Assembly (NCBI RefSeq): GCF_051020985.1
Contig: NC_135010.1
Span: 4,400,001-4,464,000 of the forward strand
Source of the DNA: Nomia melanderi
Lineage: Eukaryota > Arthropoda > Insecta > Hymenoptera > Halictidae
Length of the DNA stretch: 64,000 bases
Direction: 5' to 3'
Part shown: piece after piece, positions 37,650 through 49,553 of the stretch
Layout: every line of letters starts with the position of its first letter
Numbering within the stretch: position 1 is the first letter of the stretch
Notes under the pieces: model-generated
Database searches by the model: none
What the model was told of the DNA's origin: nothing
Seen by the model: the letters and a program-made list of their open reading frames with translations, nothing else
Made by a program: the position numbers and the translations under genes

Positions 37650-40600
37650 ATGCCGCCGAAAAAGCGGGAGAAAGAATTGGATGGACAGAAGGGCCCCCGG
37701 ATGGATCAGATACAAGCAGATCATGAGCTATTCCTACAGGCCTTCGAAAGTAAGAATCCACAGATATCATTTTTCTTTCGCATACACTGCTGCAACTCTA
37801 TAAAAAATTAACGTCTAAATTCCCATTGTCGAAGTAATTAATCTCTCCTTCCTTTCACGAATACTTCCTACAAATATGGAAAATGGATCGTACATAACCC
37901 CTATCGTTGAAAACGTACCAAGCGCCGAAGCGCGCGTCGGTTCTCTTTGCTCCCTCCTTTATTTTAATCCGCATGGGACACCTGTCATTTCATTACTCTA
38001 TTAAATATACATTTAATTTGATAAACTTTGAATGAAAGAAGTGGTTATAAACAAATGACAATGTTCTTTGGAGTAAAAATCAAATTTAAATTCATTAGTG
38101 AGCACTTCTCAACATTTTCTTTATGGTGTATACTATCATTTAAGATTCTCACGCCACAAAGTAGTATTCACGATTACTTACAGTAAAATATTTCTTATCA
38201 TTTTTTATTACATTAAACTTACAGCTTTTCAATTTTCTCTAGTGCATAACTGCAAACACTTAAAACATTTTATTTCGATAATATCTCTATATATATCACA
38301 TCGAATTAGTTTAGTTGAAAATATTTGTTTTTCTGAGTAATACTTTGTTGAAATAATTCTCAGTGACTGAAATTTCAACGTTTAATATAATTCGATCTAT
38401 AAATTTAAATAAAAAAAAAATTAGAACACCGAATGTAAATGTCACTACTCTTCACTTTAACAAGGAAAAGGGATCAGAGAGGTTTAACCTGCTTTAATCG
38501 TAACAAGTATAAAGTGCAGGCATCTCGTATAAAAACGAGAAGATCCCAATCATCATATCCCTTTTACACCTAAGAAGGATACATTGTCTTACATTATCAG
38601 AATTCCACCTTTTAAACATCTGTGTGAATGATTTCACTTTTGAGAGAGATGTTAACCTCTGAGCCATCTAGGAGCGCCCATTTAAACTACACATCTTTCC
38701 TTATATAATGCAATTTTGCTATATTTTCAAAGTTAGTATTTAAATCCTTTCTTTTTTTTCATTTTTATCCTGTAATGCATAATTTGTTTTATTTTTCAGA
38801 ACCAACCCAGATTTATCGATTCCTACGCACAAGAAACCAAATCTCTGTGAGTAAAAGAAAATTAATTAATTTATATTTTATAATTTTATATGAATTATTA
38901 ATTATTTATAGTTTAAACATGTCCTCAAAGTGTTAACTGAATATTTCCATATTCAATAGTAATAACAAATACAGAATATGTAATAAATGAATAAAAGAAC
39001 AGATTTTTGTAAATAACAAATGGATGTGTATATTTGGTACATTATTTTTGTACCAATAATTGAATGAATTTTTCTTGGATCGCTATTAAAAAAAAAAAAA
39101 AAAAAAAAAATACCATGAACTGTTAAAGTGTTGTGTTTGTGATTATTTATGATAATATAGCAGATAATAAAGTTTGTAAAAATGTATGTTTACAACTTCT
39201 CATATTTATTTTTAATATTTAACATGGTAGGTATACAAATTTATTATTTTATGCGTTTAGATTACAGTTATTTTTTCTATCTTTTATACTTTTATGTGTT
39301 TATATTTATGTGAATAAATTCATATGTGATTATATGAAAGTATTAAACATATATAATTATTGATATTTTATGTAATTCTTTTTAGCCAATATTTCTGTAC
39401 AGAAATTTAACTTACATGAGGCAACGTATGTCTAGAAGTCATAAATCTCGACGGGGGTTTAAAATTGATACAATGTTGGAAAAATTAATGTCCAAGAACA
39501 ATCAAGAACAAAATCCAGGAGTCCGTGGATATATGACCCTTACTTTTCTAGGTTTTTATGATAAAAAAGGTATATTTATTTACATGAAATAAAATTTTTT
39601 TATTTTCAATAAGTACATTAACGTACAATAATTAAGTGACATTTCTATATTATCCTTTTACAGCTGAAGCACCTCAAGATCCTGTAAAAGTAGAAACACT
39701 ATTATTGAAAATTTGTCATAAGAAACGAAAAGATGTGAGTTCACCAATTATGCAGGCAAGTATAATATTTTGAAATTTTTTCTTCAGTCAGAAATTAATA
39801 AAAATGAACTAATTTAAACGTTGATGCTGCAAAACTATTTTCTGCTTTAGGTTTCTGTTGGTACAAGTGAAGTTCCAATAAATCCTTCTGAAAATCAACC
39901 ACCGCCAAAAGCACCTACTATATCTATACCTAATGAATCTTTCAGCTTAAATAATGGCCATGTAGCAAAAACGTACATGCTTTTACTTAGAGTTTATTGT
40001 ACATCCAATACCAGCTGCCTTATGCATAACTGTGATTTAGATGGTTTGTAAAAACACGTAGGACAAATTAAATTGAAAAGTATGTTTCTACAATATTTAT
40101 TTACTTCGTGTTTTAGAACCAGCCCAAAAGCGTCGTAAATCCTCCACTGGTTCAATTAAAACTGGAGGAGAAGAAGTAAAATTGTACGGTTCTGAACTCA
40201 TAGTGTATGATAAACATAATCGATGTTTATTGACAGATGGTGATTATGAATTAGGTTTACAAGAAGTACAAACCAATGTTCGATCTAGCCCAAAGAAGCA
40301 CAGCTCTTGGGAGTCTGTACCTGACATCAAGGAATGTGGTCCTTTTGAAGTGTTTAGCAAAGGACCAACATTAAAATTTAGACTTAATTGGACAACTGAG
40401 CCAAGCAATGGCTTGGTAGATAGGCCAACTCCAATACATCCACTACCAAGTGGCGATAACAAGGAGAACAGATCAGGAAATAGTGAGTTTCTACTTGTCT
40501 TATAAGATAATTTAGAAAGGAAAGATAAAATTAATTATTCCTTCACTAATTTCAGCTGGTTTAGAACGTTCTTCCACAAATAACAACAACAATAATAATA

Positions 40601-42316
40601 CTAATAACAATAATAGTAATCACAATAATAACAATACCACACTGCCAACACCTAGTCCTCTTAATTCTTCAAGAATTGCAACACCTAATGAAAAAACAGA
40701 TAATTCAATGGGTACACAACAAATAGTTTATCAATTTCTGTATAATAATAATAGTCGTCAACAAACTGAAGCTTGCGAAGATTTACACTGTCCATGGTGC
40801 TCTTTAGACTGCGGGAAGCTTTATTCTCTCTTAAAGCATTTAAAATTGTGTCACTCGCGATTTACTTTCACATACGTGGTAAGTATTTTAATAATTCTAT
40901 TTTCTTAACAACCAAACACCATAAAATAAATGATACTTATTTCAATAGCCGATTCCACAAGGTGCTCGTATAGATGTAGCAATAAACGAATGCTATGATG
41001 GCTCGTATGCAGGTAGCCCTCATGAATTGATTTCTCAACCTTCTAACGTAGCTTTCTCAAGAACAGGACCGACAAGACGCACAAGTGTCACAAATATTTT
41101 AGTATGTCGTCCAAAAAGAACAAAACCAAGTCTTTCGGAATTTTTAGAGCTCGATGAAAATGAATATGAAAGCCAAAGACCTTATATTACAGGACACAAT
41201 AGGTATAACATTAAACTAAGTCGCGCAATATCCGTTTTTGTTGTACGATACAGTGCATTTCAGAAATGTTTTTATAGATTATATCATCATACTGTTACGT
41301 GTTTGCCCATATATCCAAAGGAAATGGATATTGACTCGGAAGGAGAAAATGATCCAAAATGGTTACAAACAAAAACAATGATGATGATTGATGACTTCAC
41401 AGATGTAAATGAAGGAGAGAAAGAACTCATGAAAATGTGGAATTTACATGTGATGAAATACGGTTATGTAGGAGACTGCCAAATACCACTAGCTTGCCAA
41501 ATGTTTTTAGAAACTAAAGGGAAGGAATTGCTCATGAAAAATTTATATCGTAATTTCGTTTTACACATGTGCAGTTTGTTTGATTTCGGATTGATTAGCC
41601 CTGTGATTTTATATCAAATGATTCAAAAATTGCAAGAGATTATGAAAGAAGGGGGCGAGAACAGTGATATCCGAAAAGTATTGCAAAAATCGCATGAAGC
41701 TCAAGTTGATAAGTGGATTAGTTCTGGTTGTCATGCCTCTTCGGATACTAATAAACAGAGTATTACAAGTACTAAAGTAAACTTTAATAATGACGGAGGA
41801 AGTTCTAATGCGAGGCGAAAAACATCTTTACCGCTTGGTTCGCCAAATTCGCAAAATGTTAAAACAACGGTGTCTATTCATAACAGTGTTAGTAAACATG
41901 CTAGCATGATAACTACATCATCGAACAAGGCTGTAAATCATAGTAATTCAATTCAAAATTCTGTTAACAAAAATACTGGAACGTTTACTTCTGTACAAGG
42001 CAGCGCGAATAAAACTGCTTCTACAGTGTGTGTAACGAGTACTGTTAACAGTAAAACATCTTCAACCATTTCAATGTCCAATGGAATGTCTAATCAAAAT
42101 GAAACGGCGCAAAGACAAAACAGTGATATACCTACACGGCGTAAGAGTACAAATTCGATAACCCAAGTTTTAGAAAATGCAACGCCTTTGCGCCGAAAAT
42201 CGATGGCCAGTGAAAGTGCAACTACTGAATATCATAGACGAAAATTAGTTTTGGATACAATACCGAACGCCAGTAGTACTCATCAAAAACCACCCCAAAA
42301 TGGAAATAGTTATTAG
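37650..42316 (+). CDS. Su(z)12: Polycomb repressive complex 2 subunit SUZ12
   Basis: Exons 37650-37749, 38800-38846, 39386-39569, 39664-39755, 39851-40043, 40117-40482, 40556-40878, 40949-41202 and 41278-42316 give 865 residues. SUZ12 scaffolds PRC2 and is needed for EZH2 methylation of H3K27. The N-terminal block is KPTQIYRFLRTRNQISPIFL, then KICHKKRKDVSSPIMQV. The C2H2 zinc finger is CPWCSLDCGKLYSLLKHLKL. The VEFS box runs from the ILVCRPKRTKPSLSEFL region through DVNEGEKELMKMWNLHVMKY to FVLHMCSLFDFGLIS. An Asn-rich run (residues about 330-350) and a Ser/Thr-rich tail of about 190 residues are insect-type additions. Intron 4 uses a GC donor (CAG|GCAAGT). The last intron (41203-41277) is 75 nt, in frame and free of stops. 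Confidence 0.96.
37750..38799 (+). other. SUZ12 intron 1, with a structured segment at about 38466-38680
   Basis: Non-coding. The segment from 38466 contains nested inverted repeats: AAAAGGGAT/ATCCCTTTT (38466-38474 with 38557-38565), CCTGC/GCAGG (38488-38492 with 38516-38520) and TCTCGT/ACGAGA (38523-38528 with 38535-38540). Minus-strand sequence near 38680 reads TAGATGGCTCAGAGG, resembling a tRNA A-box, but no B-box was found. Confidence 0.4.
39088..39109 (+). repeat. Poly(A) run in SUZ12 intron 2
   Basis: About 22 consecutive A bases. Confidence 0.85.
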
Positions 42317-43377
42317 TAAACGTTATACATGTGTCGCTGTGCTAATTGTACGTTTTTTGTACAGTATTTGTTGCAAAGATAATTCCGAATAGAATGATTG
42401 ATATTAAGCTAACACTTGATAATCACTGCTCTAGCCAGTAAAAAAGAAATTTTCTATGAATTCGAAAGATTTAATGTATAAATGAAGGAAATAACATATT
42501 TCAAAAATCAATTGAACTTCGGTAACTTATGATTCTAATTAAAATGTTGACGTAACATCAAACAGTTTTCAATGAACTTAATTGAAAGTTTGATTTCACG
42601 AAAATATAATATACCCGTTCTTTTTTTGGTCTAGTCAATGGCACTTTGTTTATGATTCTCTAAAACTATTTGCTTAGTAATGTACAAAAGTTATATTGCC
42701 TCATATATACATACTTATGATTTCATTGTTCGTAAAATATAGGAATTTTTTTAAATAACAATTCTGAAACAATACAAGAAACGTGGAAATAACGAAAAAA
42801 TAATATATTAAAATTTATATATAATTACTATTCGTGGAATAACTTGAGGGCACTGAATAAGTCTAGTAAAATCATAATTAGAAATGATAGAATATTCTTT
42901 TACATAGTAAAACAGTTGTACCTTCTATGTAATATTAATTTAAATTATCAATTAGATTTATAGAAAAAGTTATTAATATCTAAGGTTGGAAACAAAATTG
43001 AAAAGCTATCATGCAATCTCTTTAATGATGGGACCTTGGATAATGGATTACTTCAAATATTTCTTGTAAATTCAATTTAATAAACTGAGGCTGTAAATTA
43101 TAAGTTTTACCCAAAATAAGGAATAAGTGAATAGTTATAAAGAAGTGCCTTTACAAAGCCAGGGAATCTGAATATGAGAGTGACTATCGCTAAGTTATAA
43201 CTTTTAAGTTGAGTATTCGTACTCATTTACAATGTGTTAAATCTCTTTATGATTTTTATTTAGCAAAATAGTTTCTCACCGATTGTCGTTCCGTCGGATG
43301 AACTTGTGGATAAAATTTAGTACATATATTACACTGAACTTATTCTGCGTGTAATGTACGCAACTCTACTGCCGATA

Positions 43378-43520
43378 GTCGTTCGAAGAAACATAATTTT
43401 CATTCCCGTACGTAAGTACGTGACTTTTCTTTATACTTGAGTTTGGATTAAATTTTTTAATCCCGCTGAAACTCCTAGTAAGTATTTATTTACGAGGAAA
43501 CTTTGTTCTCTTCGAACGAC
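43378..43520. repeat. Nested inverted repeats (potential hairpin) in the SUZ12 3' region
   Basis: The outer arms GTCGTTCGAAGA (43378-43389) and TCTTCGAACGAC (43509-43520) are perfect complements. Inside, GGATTAAA (43445-43452) pairs with TTTAATCC (43456-43463), flanked by GAGTTT/AAACTC. It could be a folded RNA element or a small element remnant. Confidence 0.6.
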
Positions 43521-43971
43521 TTTAATCACTGTCCATTAATATTATTACTTATGTTAGGTTGTAAATAAAAAAAAACAATAAACATATGGACATGATAAAT
43601 CATTTTTATTTGATATTGTTAAAAATGTGTTGAACTTTCTAAATGTAATAATAATTTAGGAAGGTTTTACTTAGTAAAAAAATTATACTACAGATAAAAG
43701 TACTTTTATTAGCAGAATATCCCAATTTATAATTGCTCTGAAAATTAATTGAACCAAAGAAAATGTACGTGAAGCCAGGAGATAAGAAAATGGAGCAATT
43801 CATAGGTTGTATATGATACCATAGCAAGATATAATGGACATTCCTATTTATGTTTGTCTTATCTCTTCTGGTTCTATGCATTTCTCTTTGAAGTCAATTC
43901 ATTATAAAAGAGCTATAATAATATTGATTATCCAGTTTTGACTGAGTCTAGTATTTACATATGTACATATT

Positions 43972-44018
43972 TATATATATATATATACATACACACATAT
44001 ACACACACACACACACAT
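43972..44018 (+). repeat. (TA)n(CA)n dinucleotide repeat
   Basis: An alternating TA run passes into ACACAC units, seen directly. Confidence 0.85.
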
Positions 44019-44380
44019 AGTAGTTGATTTATAGTAATCAAATGTTTTTTTAAATCACAAGCAGTAATACCATTGAGTAAATGGAAAAGAATTTCTATCT
44101 CTAAATACATACATGTTTTTACAAAGTTATAATTTATAAATTATATAACCTTCTTCCAATCTTATAAAAAAATTAATAACGATCATGTATGTAAATTTCT
44201 TTAATTGTTATAAATAGTTTTTAATTGAGATTAATTTTCTAATTTGTCACTACATTTTTTAATCCCTACAATACTGTTACTATTGCATACTTAATACTGT
44301 TCAGAATTTATTTACTAATTATTATAATTTAGCATCTTTCTCATTTATTTTTTATCCTAATTATTAAGTATTAAGTTAAA

Positions 44381-45574
44381 TTATTCACTTAATTTATTTT
44401 GTATTTTCATGAGTACCATTTGCTTTAATCTATCATACTTGAAATATCGTGGAAAGTCTATTTTAATATATTCTATATGCCAATTTTCTTTCTGTGCCTC
44501 AATGCATTTTAAAAATTCTTCATACATTGGAGCTGTAGTGTCCATATTGACTGTAGTGAAAACATATCTTTTTTCTAAAGCAATATAAACTACCTTTTGA
44601 ATTTCTGAAGTTAAAAGTTTCTTTAATGTTTGAACAAACCCTTCCGTTATGTTTTCATCGTATATTACTAGAAATAATCATTTACTGCAATTAATTTGTA
44701 CATTATTTTGATATTAGTTGTATTTAATTATAACTTACCATCCGCAGCCAGAATAATTGTTGCTTCATTTATTCTTTTTTCATAAAATGTAGGCCATGTT
44801 AAATTTAAAAAGTTTAATTCTTTAATAGAAACTTTAGATTTGATGTAAGCGCTATTTCTTAAAAAATTTCTATGTATTAATTTTAAAATTCCTTCTAGAT
44901 CAACATCTGAAAAATAAGGAAAATATTACCATAGTATTCAATACATATGATCATGATACATAATTTGAACAGAATTAAAGTTTATATTGTTTATTACCTG
45001 TACAAATTATTTCTTTAGCTAGAAAGCTTGCAACTATGCTCGTTAAACCAACTCCAGCTCCTAATTCTAGAACTATCTTATCCTTAAATAAATCAGGATT
45101 TGATAAAATATAATCAGCTAGTAATAAGGCACCTCGCCATACTTGTAATCCCACGTGTTGTAGATTTGTAGATACACGATGTTCTAATAATATGTTTATA
45201 TATCCCATAATCTTTTTAAAAATATTTTTTTAATGTAATTATATAATTAAAAACTAATTTATACCTATTATTAATTTCCCTTCTGTTTGTCTGTCTATAT
45301 CTATGTCATCATCACTATCATGTGTTATAATATTATTAGTAAAGTCCGGTTTAATCATATAGGATGGACACTTAAAAATAAAGCTGGATATTGCAGCTGA
45401 AAAAATTAATTATACATATATAACATTAAAATATTCTCTTGTATTTTTATATAAAAACATAATATACTCTGTACAAGAGTATATAACGAAACAATACATA
45501 CTGCCATTTTTTAACTTCACAGAAGAATTTTTATTTTCTGTGTATATTTCTGATGTTACTGTATATAATGTCAT
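44381..45574 (-). CDS. Mettl22: METTL22-type protein lysine methyltransferase
   Basis: Exons 45574-45502, 45396-45265, 45183-44998, 44906-44739 and 44667-44381 join in phase to 281 residues. A short acidic N-terminal region (HDSDDDIDIDRQTEGK) is followed by IEHRVSTNLQHVGLQVWRGA and LLLADYIL. Then comes the SAM-binding motif I, VLELGAGVGLTSIVA, of seven-beta-strand methyltransferases, followed by the family C-terminal region (ILAADVIYDENITEGFVQTL, VVYIALEKRYVFT). Human METTL22 methylates the chromatin protein Kin17 (established); the insect substrate is not known. The exon 3 acceptor was chosen at 45183, ATTATTAG|AACATCG, because it restores the conserved IEH and phase. An ATG within the upstream ORF is not the start. 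The gene diverges from PDI. Confidence 0.9.
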
Positions 45575-47021
45575 TTTCAATAATGAATATTCTTCAATAT
45601 ATTCTCCAATATATAAGTTAATATTATAATTTTTAAATATTTATTATATTACTGCACAAAACAGATCATATTTTCCATCACTTTTTTCTAAATATATAAA
45701 AAATGAATTAAATTATATAAGAACTAAATAAATAAAAACCAGAACTAAATAAGTTATTTCAACATCAATTTAAATGTATACATTATGACAAAAATATGTT
45801 TTACTGATTGTACAAACATGTATCTACAGATAAGAAATAATTACAAGTCATTAGGTAGATAGAATATTCACACTTACTTGAAATTGTGACTACTAAAATA
45901 TAACAATAATTTACTGCCTATACTCAATTATACTATACGTTTCTTTTAGACGTTTATATTTTAACTGCACTTATGTAATACATTATTATAGATTAAAATA
46001 TGTCTCATTTCTAACAAATTTTTCCATTACTTTTAATTGGTTTTAATCATTCTTAAAAATAATTGCTAATTCTTTCAGAGTAATGTACATTCTGTAATTT
46101 AAGTGACAAATGAATAAAAATAAAAAATTCAATCGATATTAGTATTCGAATTTGTTGCTTTATACAGAAGACATTAAAATCTTATTTTTGATTTAACTAT
46201 AAAATAATTTGTTGTTGCAAGAAGTGTTGCTGCATTATAAGTATACATCAAAATTATTAGTAATCATGTCGTTTGTTTATAATTTCTTCTATTAATTGCA
46301 ATATTTCATATATTGCGTTCTTTAAACTCTAGGTATAAGTTTTAATTATATAAAAATATAAAGTGAAGTTAAATAATAATAATAGAAACATACATAACAA
46401 AAATAACTAAAATTTTCATTAGTTCTTTTTATTATTTTTAATTACACATTTATATACAGATATTTCTTCTTGTTAATGAAAATCATTTTAATAACCGACA
46501 TTCCATGTTTATATATCGTGTGTGGGTAGTCGTCACATTGCAACTTTACTTTAAATGGACGAAATATGTGAAAGAATGAACACGAGTTCCGTTTTCGTAT
46601 CAGTTTATATATATAATCACAGCAAAATATTACTACAATAAAAGTGAAATAAAAAAAAAATGTAAAATGTATGTGTTTTTTATGAAGTGAGAGTATAACA
46701 TTATCATTCAAAAATAAAATATCCTGACCCTCATTACAATAATCTTGAGTTGACATCCTACCAACTTCTTCAGCCTTTTGTGAGCCAATCAGCGGCCACC
46801 ACGATGAACATGATGCCACGCATTAACCACAATCTACCAACTGTATAGTTCCTGTACATCATCATATTTAATCACTTTGCTCGTGTTCCTCAACGTACGG
46901 TGTTGGGTAGGGTGTCAATCTTCGTGCTGTAACGAGTTTACTATTCTTTCAATACGATCGTTACGTTTTCCGTGTATGTCATAGTATAAATCAGTAAACA
47001 ATCGCAGTCTTTCTCTACAAA
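45575..47021. promoter_or_regulatory. Divergent intergenic region between METTL22 (-) and PDI (+)
   Basis: The right part carries an exact ER-stress response element (46785-46803). The rest is AT-rich with no gene. A 125-aa minus-strand ORF over 46442-46819 runs through this promoter and is not called. Confidence 0.5.
46785..46803 (+). promoter_or_regulatory. ER stress response element (ERSE) upstream of PDI
   Basis: CCAATCAGCGGCCACCACG matches CCAAT-N9-CCACG exactly, about 220 bp upstream of the PDI start codon. In mammals ERSEs bind NF-Y with ATF6/XBP1 and induce ER chaperones, including PDIs (established). Function here is inferred. Confidence 0.7.
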
Positions 47022-49553
47022 ATGAAGCTTTCTACATTAATATTTTTAGTAATTTTTTCCTTTACTGCTTCTCTTGCAAAAATTGAAACTGAAGATGCCG
47101 TTTTAGTGCTCACAAAAGACAATTTCGATGAGGCCATTGCACAAAATGACTATATGCTTATTGAATTTTGTAAGTACAGCATTGATTTTTCTTTATCACC
47201 GAGTTTTTTCAAATTGTATTTATATTTTTATAATTTCGTTCGTTACTTTTAAATACAACATCTGCAATTTAACCGTGGCTGATCCAGATGCTTGATCCTT
47301 ACACGTCATCATTTAGAAGCCGGTTTCTAAGATTAGTGCCACTTGTTGATAATATCCTGACTTCTTGTTTAAGTAATAATCAATAGACATGGTATTTATT
47401 CATAATGTTCAATTTATCCATGGAATTCAATCTTTATATTTACAAAAAATTCTGTTTCGTATAACATTTGATGTCATTTATCGCTTATGATAATTTGTAA
47501 TTTATATGTTTTTAAAAAGGAACAATATTCCGATTTATTACTTTTACGATTGTTATGTATCAAAATTAAAAAATTTTTACCCTGTTTTGTATAATTGGGA
47601 AATTTCACAAAAATTTATATTTTTAAGCTTTCATATTATTATTTAATATTTTTAAGGATTCATATTATTATTTAATATGTTTAAATATGTATTATTATTA
47701 TTATTATTATTATTTAATATTCATAAAATATTCTTTAATACATAGATGCTCCATGGTGCGGACATTGCAAGGCTTTGGCTCCAAAATATGCCAAAGCAGC
47801 TAAGAAATTACAGGAAATTGATTCCTCTGTAAAGTTAGCTAAAGTTGATGCAACTGTGGAATTTAAATTAGCTGAAATGCATGGTATTAATGCATACCCG
47901 ACCCTTAAATTCTATCGTAAAGGGGCTTTCATTGATTACAGCGATAGTCGCGAAGTAGATGATATTGTAAATTGGGTAATAAAAAAGAGTGGTCCAGCTG
48001 CTAAAGATTTACCAACAGTCGATGAAGCTAAATCATTTATTGAAGCACATGATATTGCCATTGTTGGATTCTTTAAGGTATTAATTGTATTACTTATACG
48101 CATAATAATTTATGCGAATAGAATGTATTATATTTTATTGTATTAACAGGATGTAGAATCACCTGAAGCGAAAGTATTTATGGAAGTTGGTAATGCTAAT
48201 GATTATATGTTTGGTATTACTAGCAACGAGGAAGTTTTTAAAGAATATGGTGTGGAGGATGGCAAAGTTGTTTTATTCAAGAAGGTATATACCTAATATT
48301 TGATTTGATATTTTACACGTATGTTAATAATAATGTAACTTATTTATCTAATTTCTTTATTTTAGTTTGATGAAGGCAAAAATGAGTTCAGTGGTGAACT
48401 TAGTGTTACACAACTCGAGAACTTTATTGCTGTACATTCGTTCCCATTAGTCGTCGAATTTAATGAACATACTGCACCAAAGATTTTCAGTGGTGATATT
48501 AAGAGTCACCTTCTTCTGTTCCTTAGCAAAGAAGCTGGTCATTTCGATGAATATGTAGAAAAAATTAAAGAACCAGCAAAGAAATTCCGTGGAGAGGTAT
48601 ACATAAATATGAACTATATATAAATAATAAATAGCGTTAAATGTTAAACTTAATAATTCTTTATAGGTCTTATTCGTTACTATTAATACCGATGAGGCTG
48701 ATCGTACGCGCATTTTAGAATTCTGTGGCTTGAAAAAGAGCGATGTACCTGTCATGCGTATTATTGAAGTTAAAAATGACATGGCTAAGTATAAACCAGA
48801 AAAACCAGAATTATCCAATGAAAATATTTTGGAATTTGTGACTGGATTTGTTGAGGGTACACTGAAGAGACACTATTTCATGCAAGAGTTGCCTGAGGAT
48901 TGGGACAAAAACCCTGTGAAAGTACTTGTTGGCAGTAACTTCCATGAAGTTGTAAATAATAAGTCGAAGAATGTTTTAGTCGAATTCTATGTTACATGGT
49001 GTACACACTGCCAGAAATTAATGCCTATTTTCGAAGAAGTAAGTTTTATTATAATACTATCTTTCTCTTGAAAACGTTGAAAGTTTCAACACAAATTTAC
49101 AGATCTAACATGACATACTTTCAGCTTGGAGAGAAATACAAAGACAGTGAAGATGTAGTCATAGCAAAAATTGACGCTGCTGAAAATGAATTACCCGATG
49201 TAGAAATCATTAATTACCCCACAATTATTCTATTTAAAAAAGAAACTAACGAAGTGAGTATTTTGTACTTAAATTATATTAAATTCCTAATCAGTATGTA
49301 ATAAATATTCACAAATAAAATAATTACTTTTAGGCTGTACAATACTATGGTGTGAGAACACTTAAAGGGCTTACCAAATTCCTCGAGACTGATGGTGCTT
49401 ATGGCCGAGCTGTAGACGAAGTTCGTACAAATCATCATTCTTATTTATAGCAAGTTAGTTTACTGGTAATTAAAATTAAAAATGAAATTTTTCTTATTGC
49501 AGGCCCAAGAAGAAATTGAAGATGACGATGTGCCAAGAAAAGATGAATTATAA
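47022..49553 (+). CDS. Pdi: Protein disulfide isomerase (P4HB type), ER lumenal, KDEL-retained
   Basis: Exons 47022-47169, 47746-48077, 48150-48284, 48366-48596, 48667-49038, 49125-49253, 49334-49420 and 49503-49553 give 494 residues, typical for the family. The signal peptide is MKLSTLIFLVIFSFTASLA. The order is a-b-b'-a'-acidic tail: the a domain active site is YAPWCGHCKALAPKY, the b/b' domains run over about residues 135-350, and the a' domain has VTWCTHCQKLMPIFEE. The end is EIEDDDVPRKDEL, the ER retention signal. It catalyses disulfide formation and isomerisation and serves as the beta subunit of prolyl 4-hydroxylase. The a' site is CTHC rather than the usual CGHC. The donor of the last intron is weak (GAA|GTTCGT); retention would read VRTNHHSYL and stop at 49450 without KDEL. 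Confidence 0.97.
47692..47716 (+). repeat. (ATT)n microsatellite in PDI intron 1
   Basis: About eight ATT units in a row. Confidence 0.8.

Larger units (their letters stand above)
42317..44380. other. SUZ12 3' UTR and spacer, convergent with METTL22
   Basis: No gene seen. It contains a nested inverted-repeat structure at 43378-43520, an AATAAA-type signal near 43577 (AACAATAAACAT), and a (TA)n(CA)n run at about 43972-44018. Confidence 0.5.

Noticed and set aside
38620..38690. tRNA or tRNA-derived SINE suggested by an A-box-like motif on the minus strand
   Set aside because: No B-box (GGTTCGAAnCC type), no acceptor stem or poly(A) tail.
46442..46819. 125-aa minus-strand ORF before PDI
   Set aside because: It overlaps the PDI promoter and ERSE, and its composition is that of translated AT-rich DNA.
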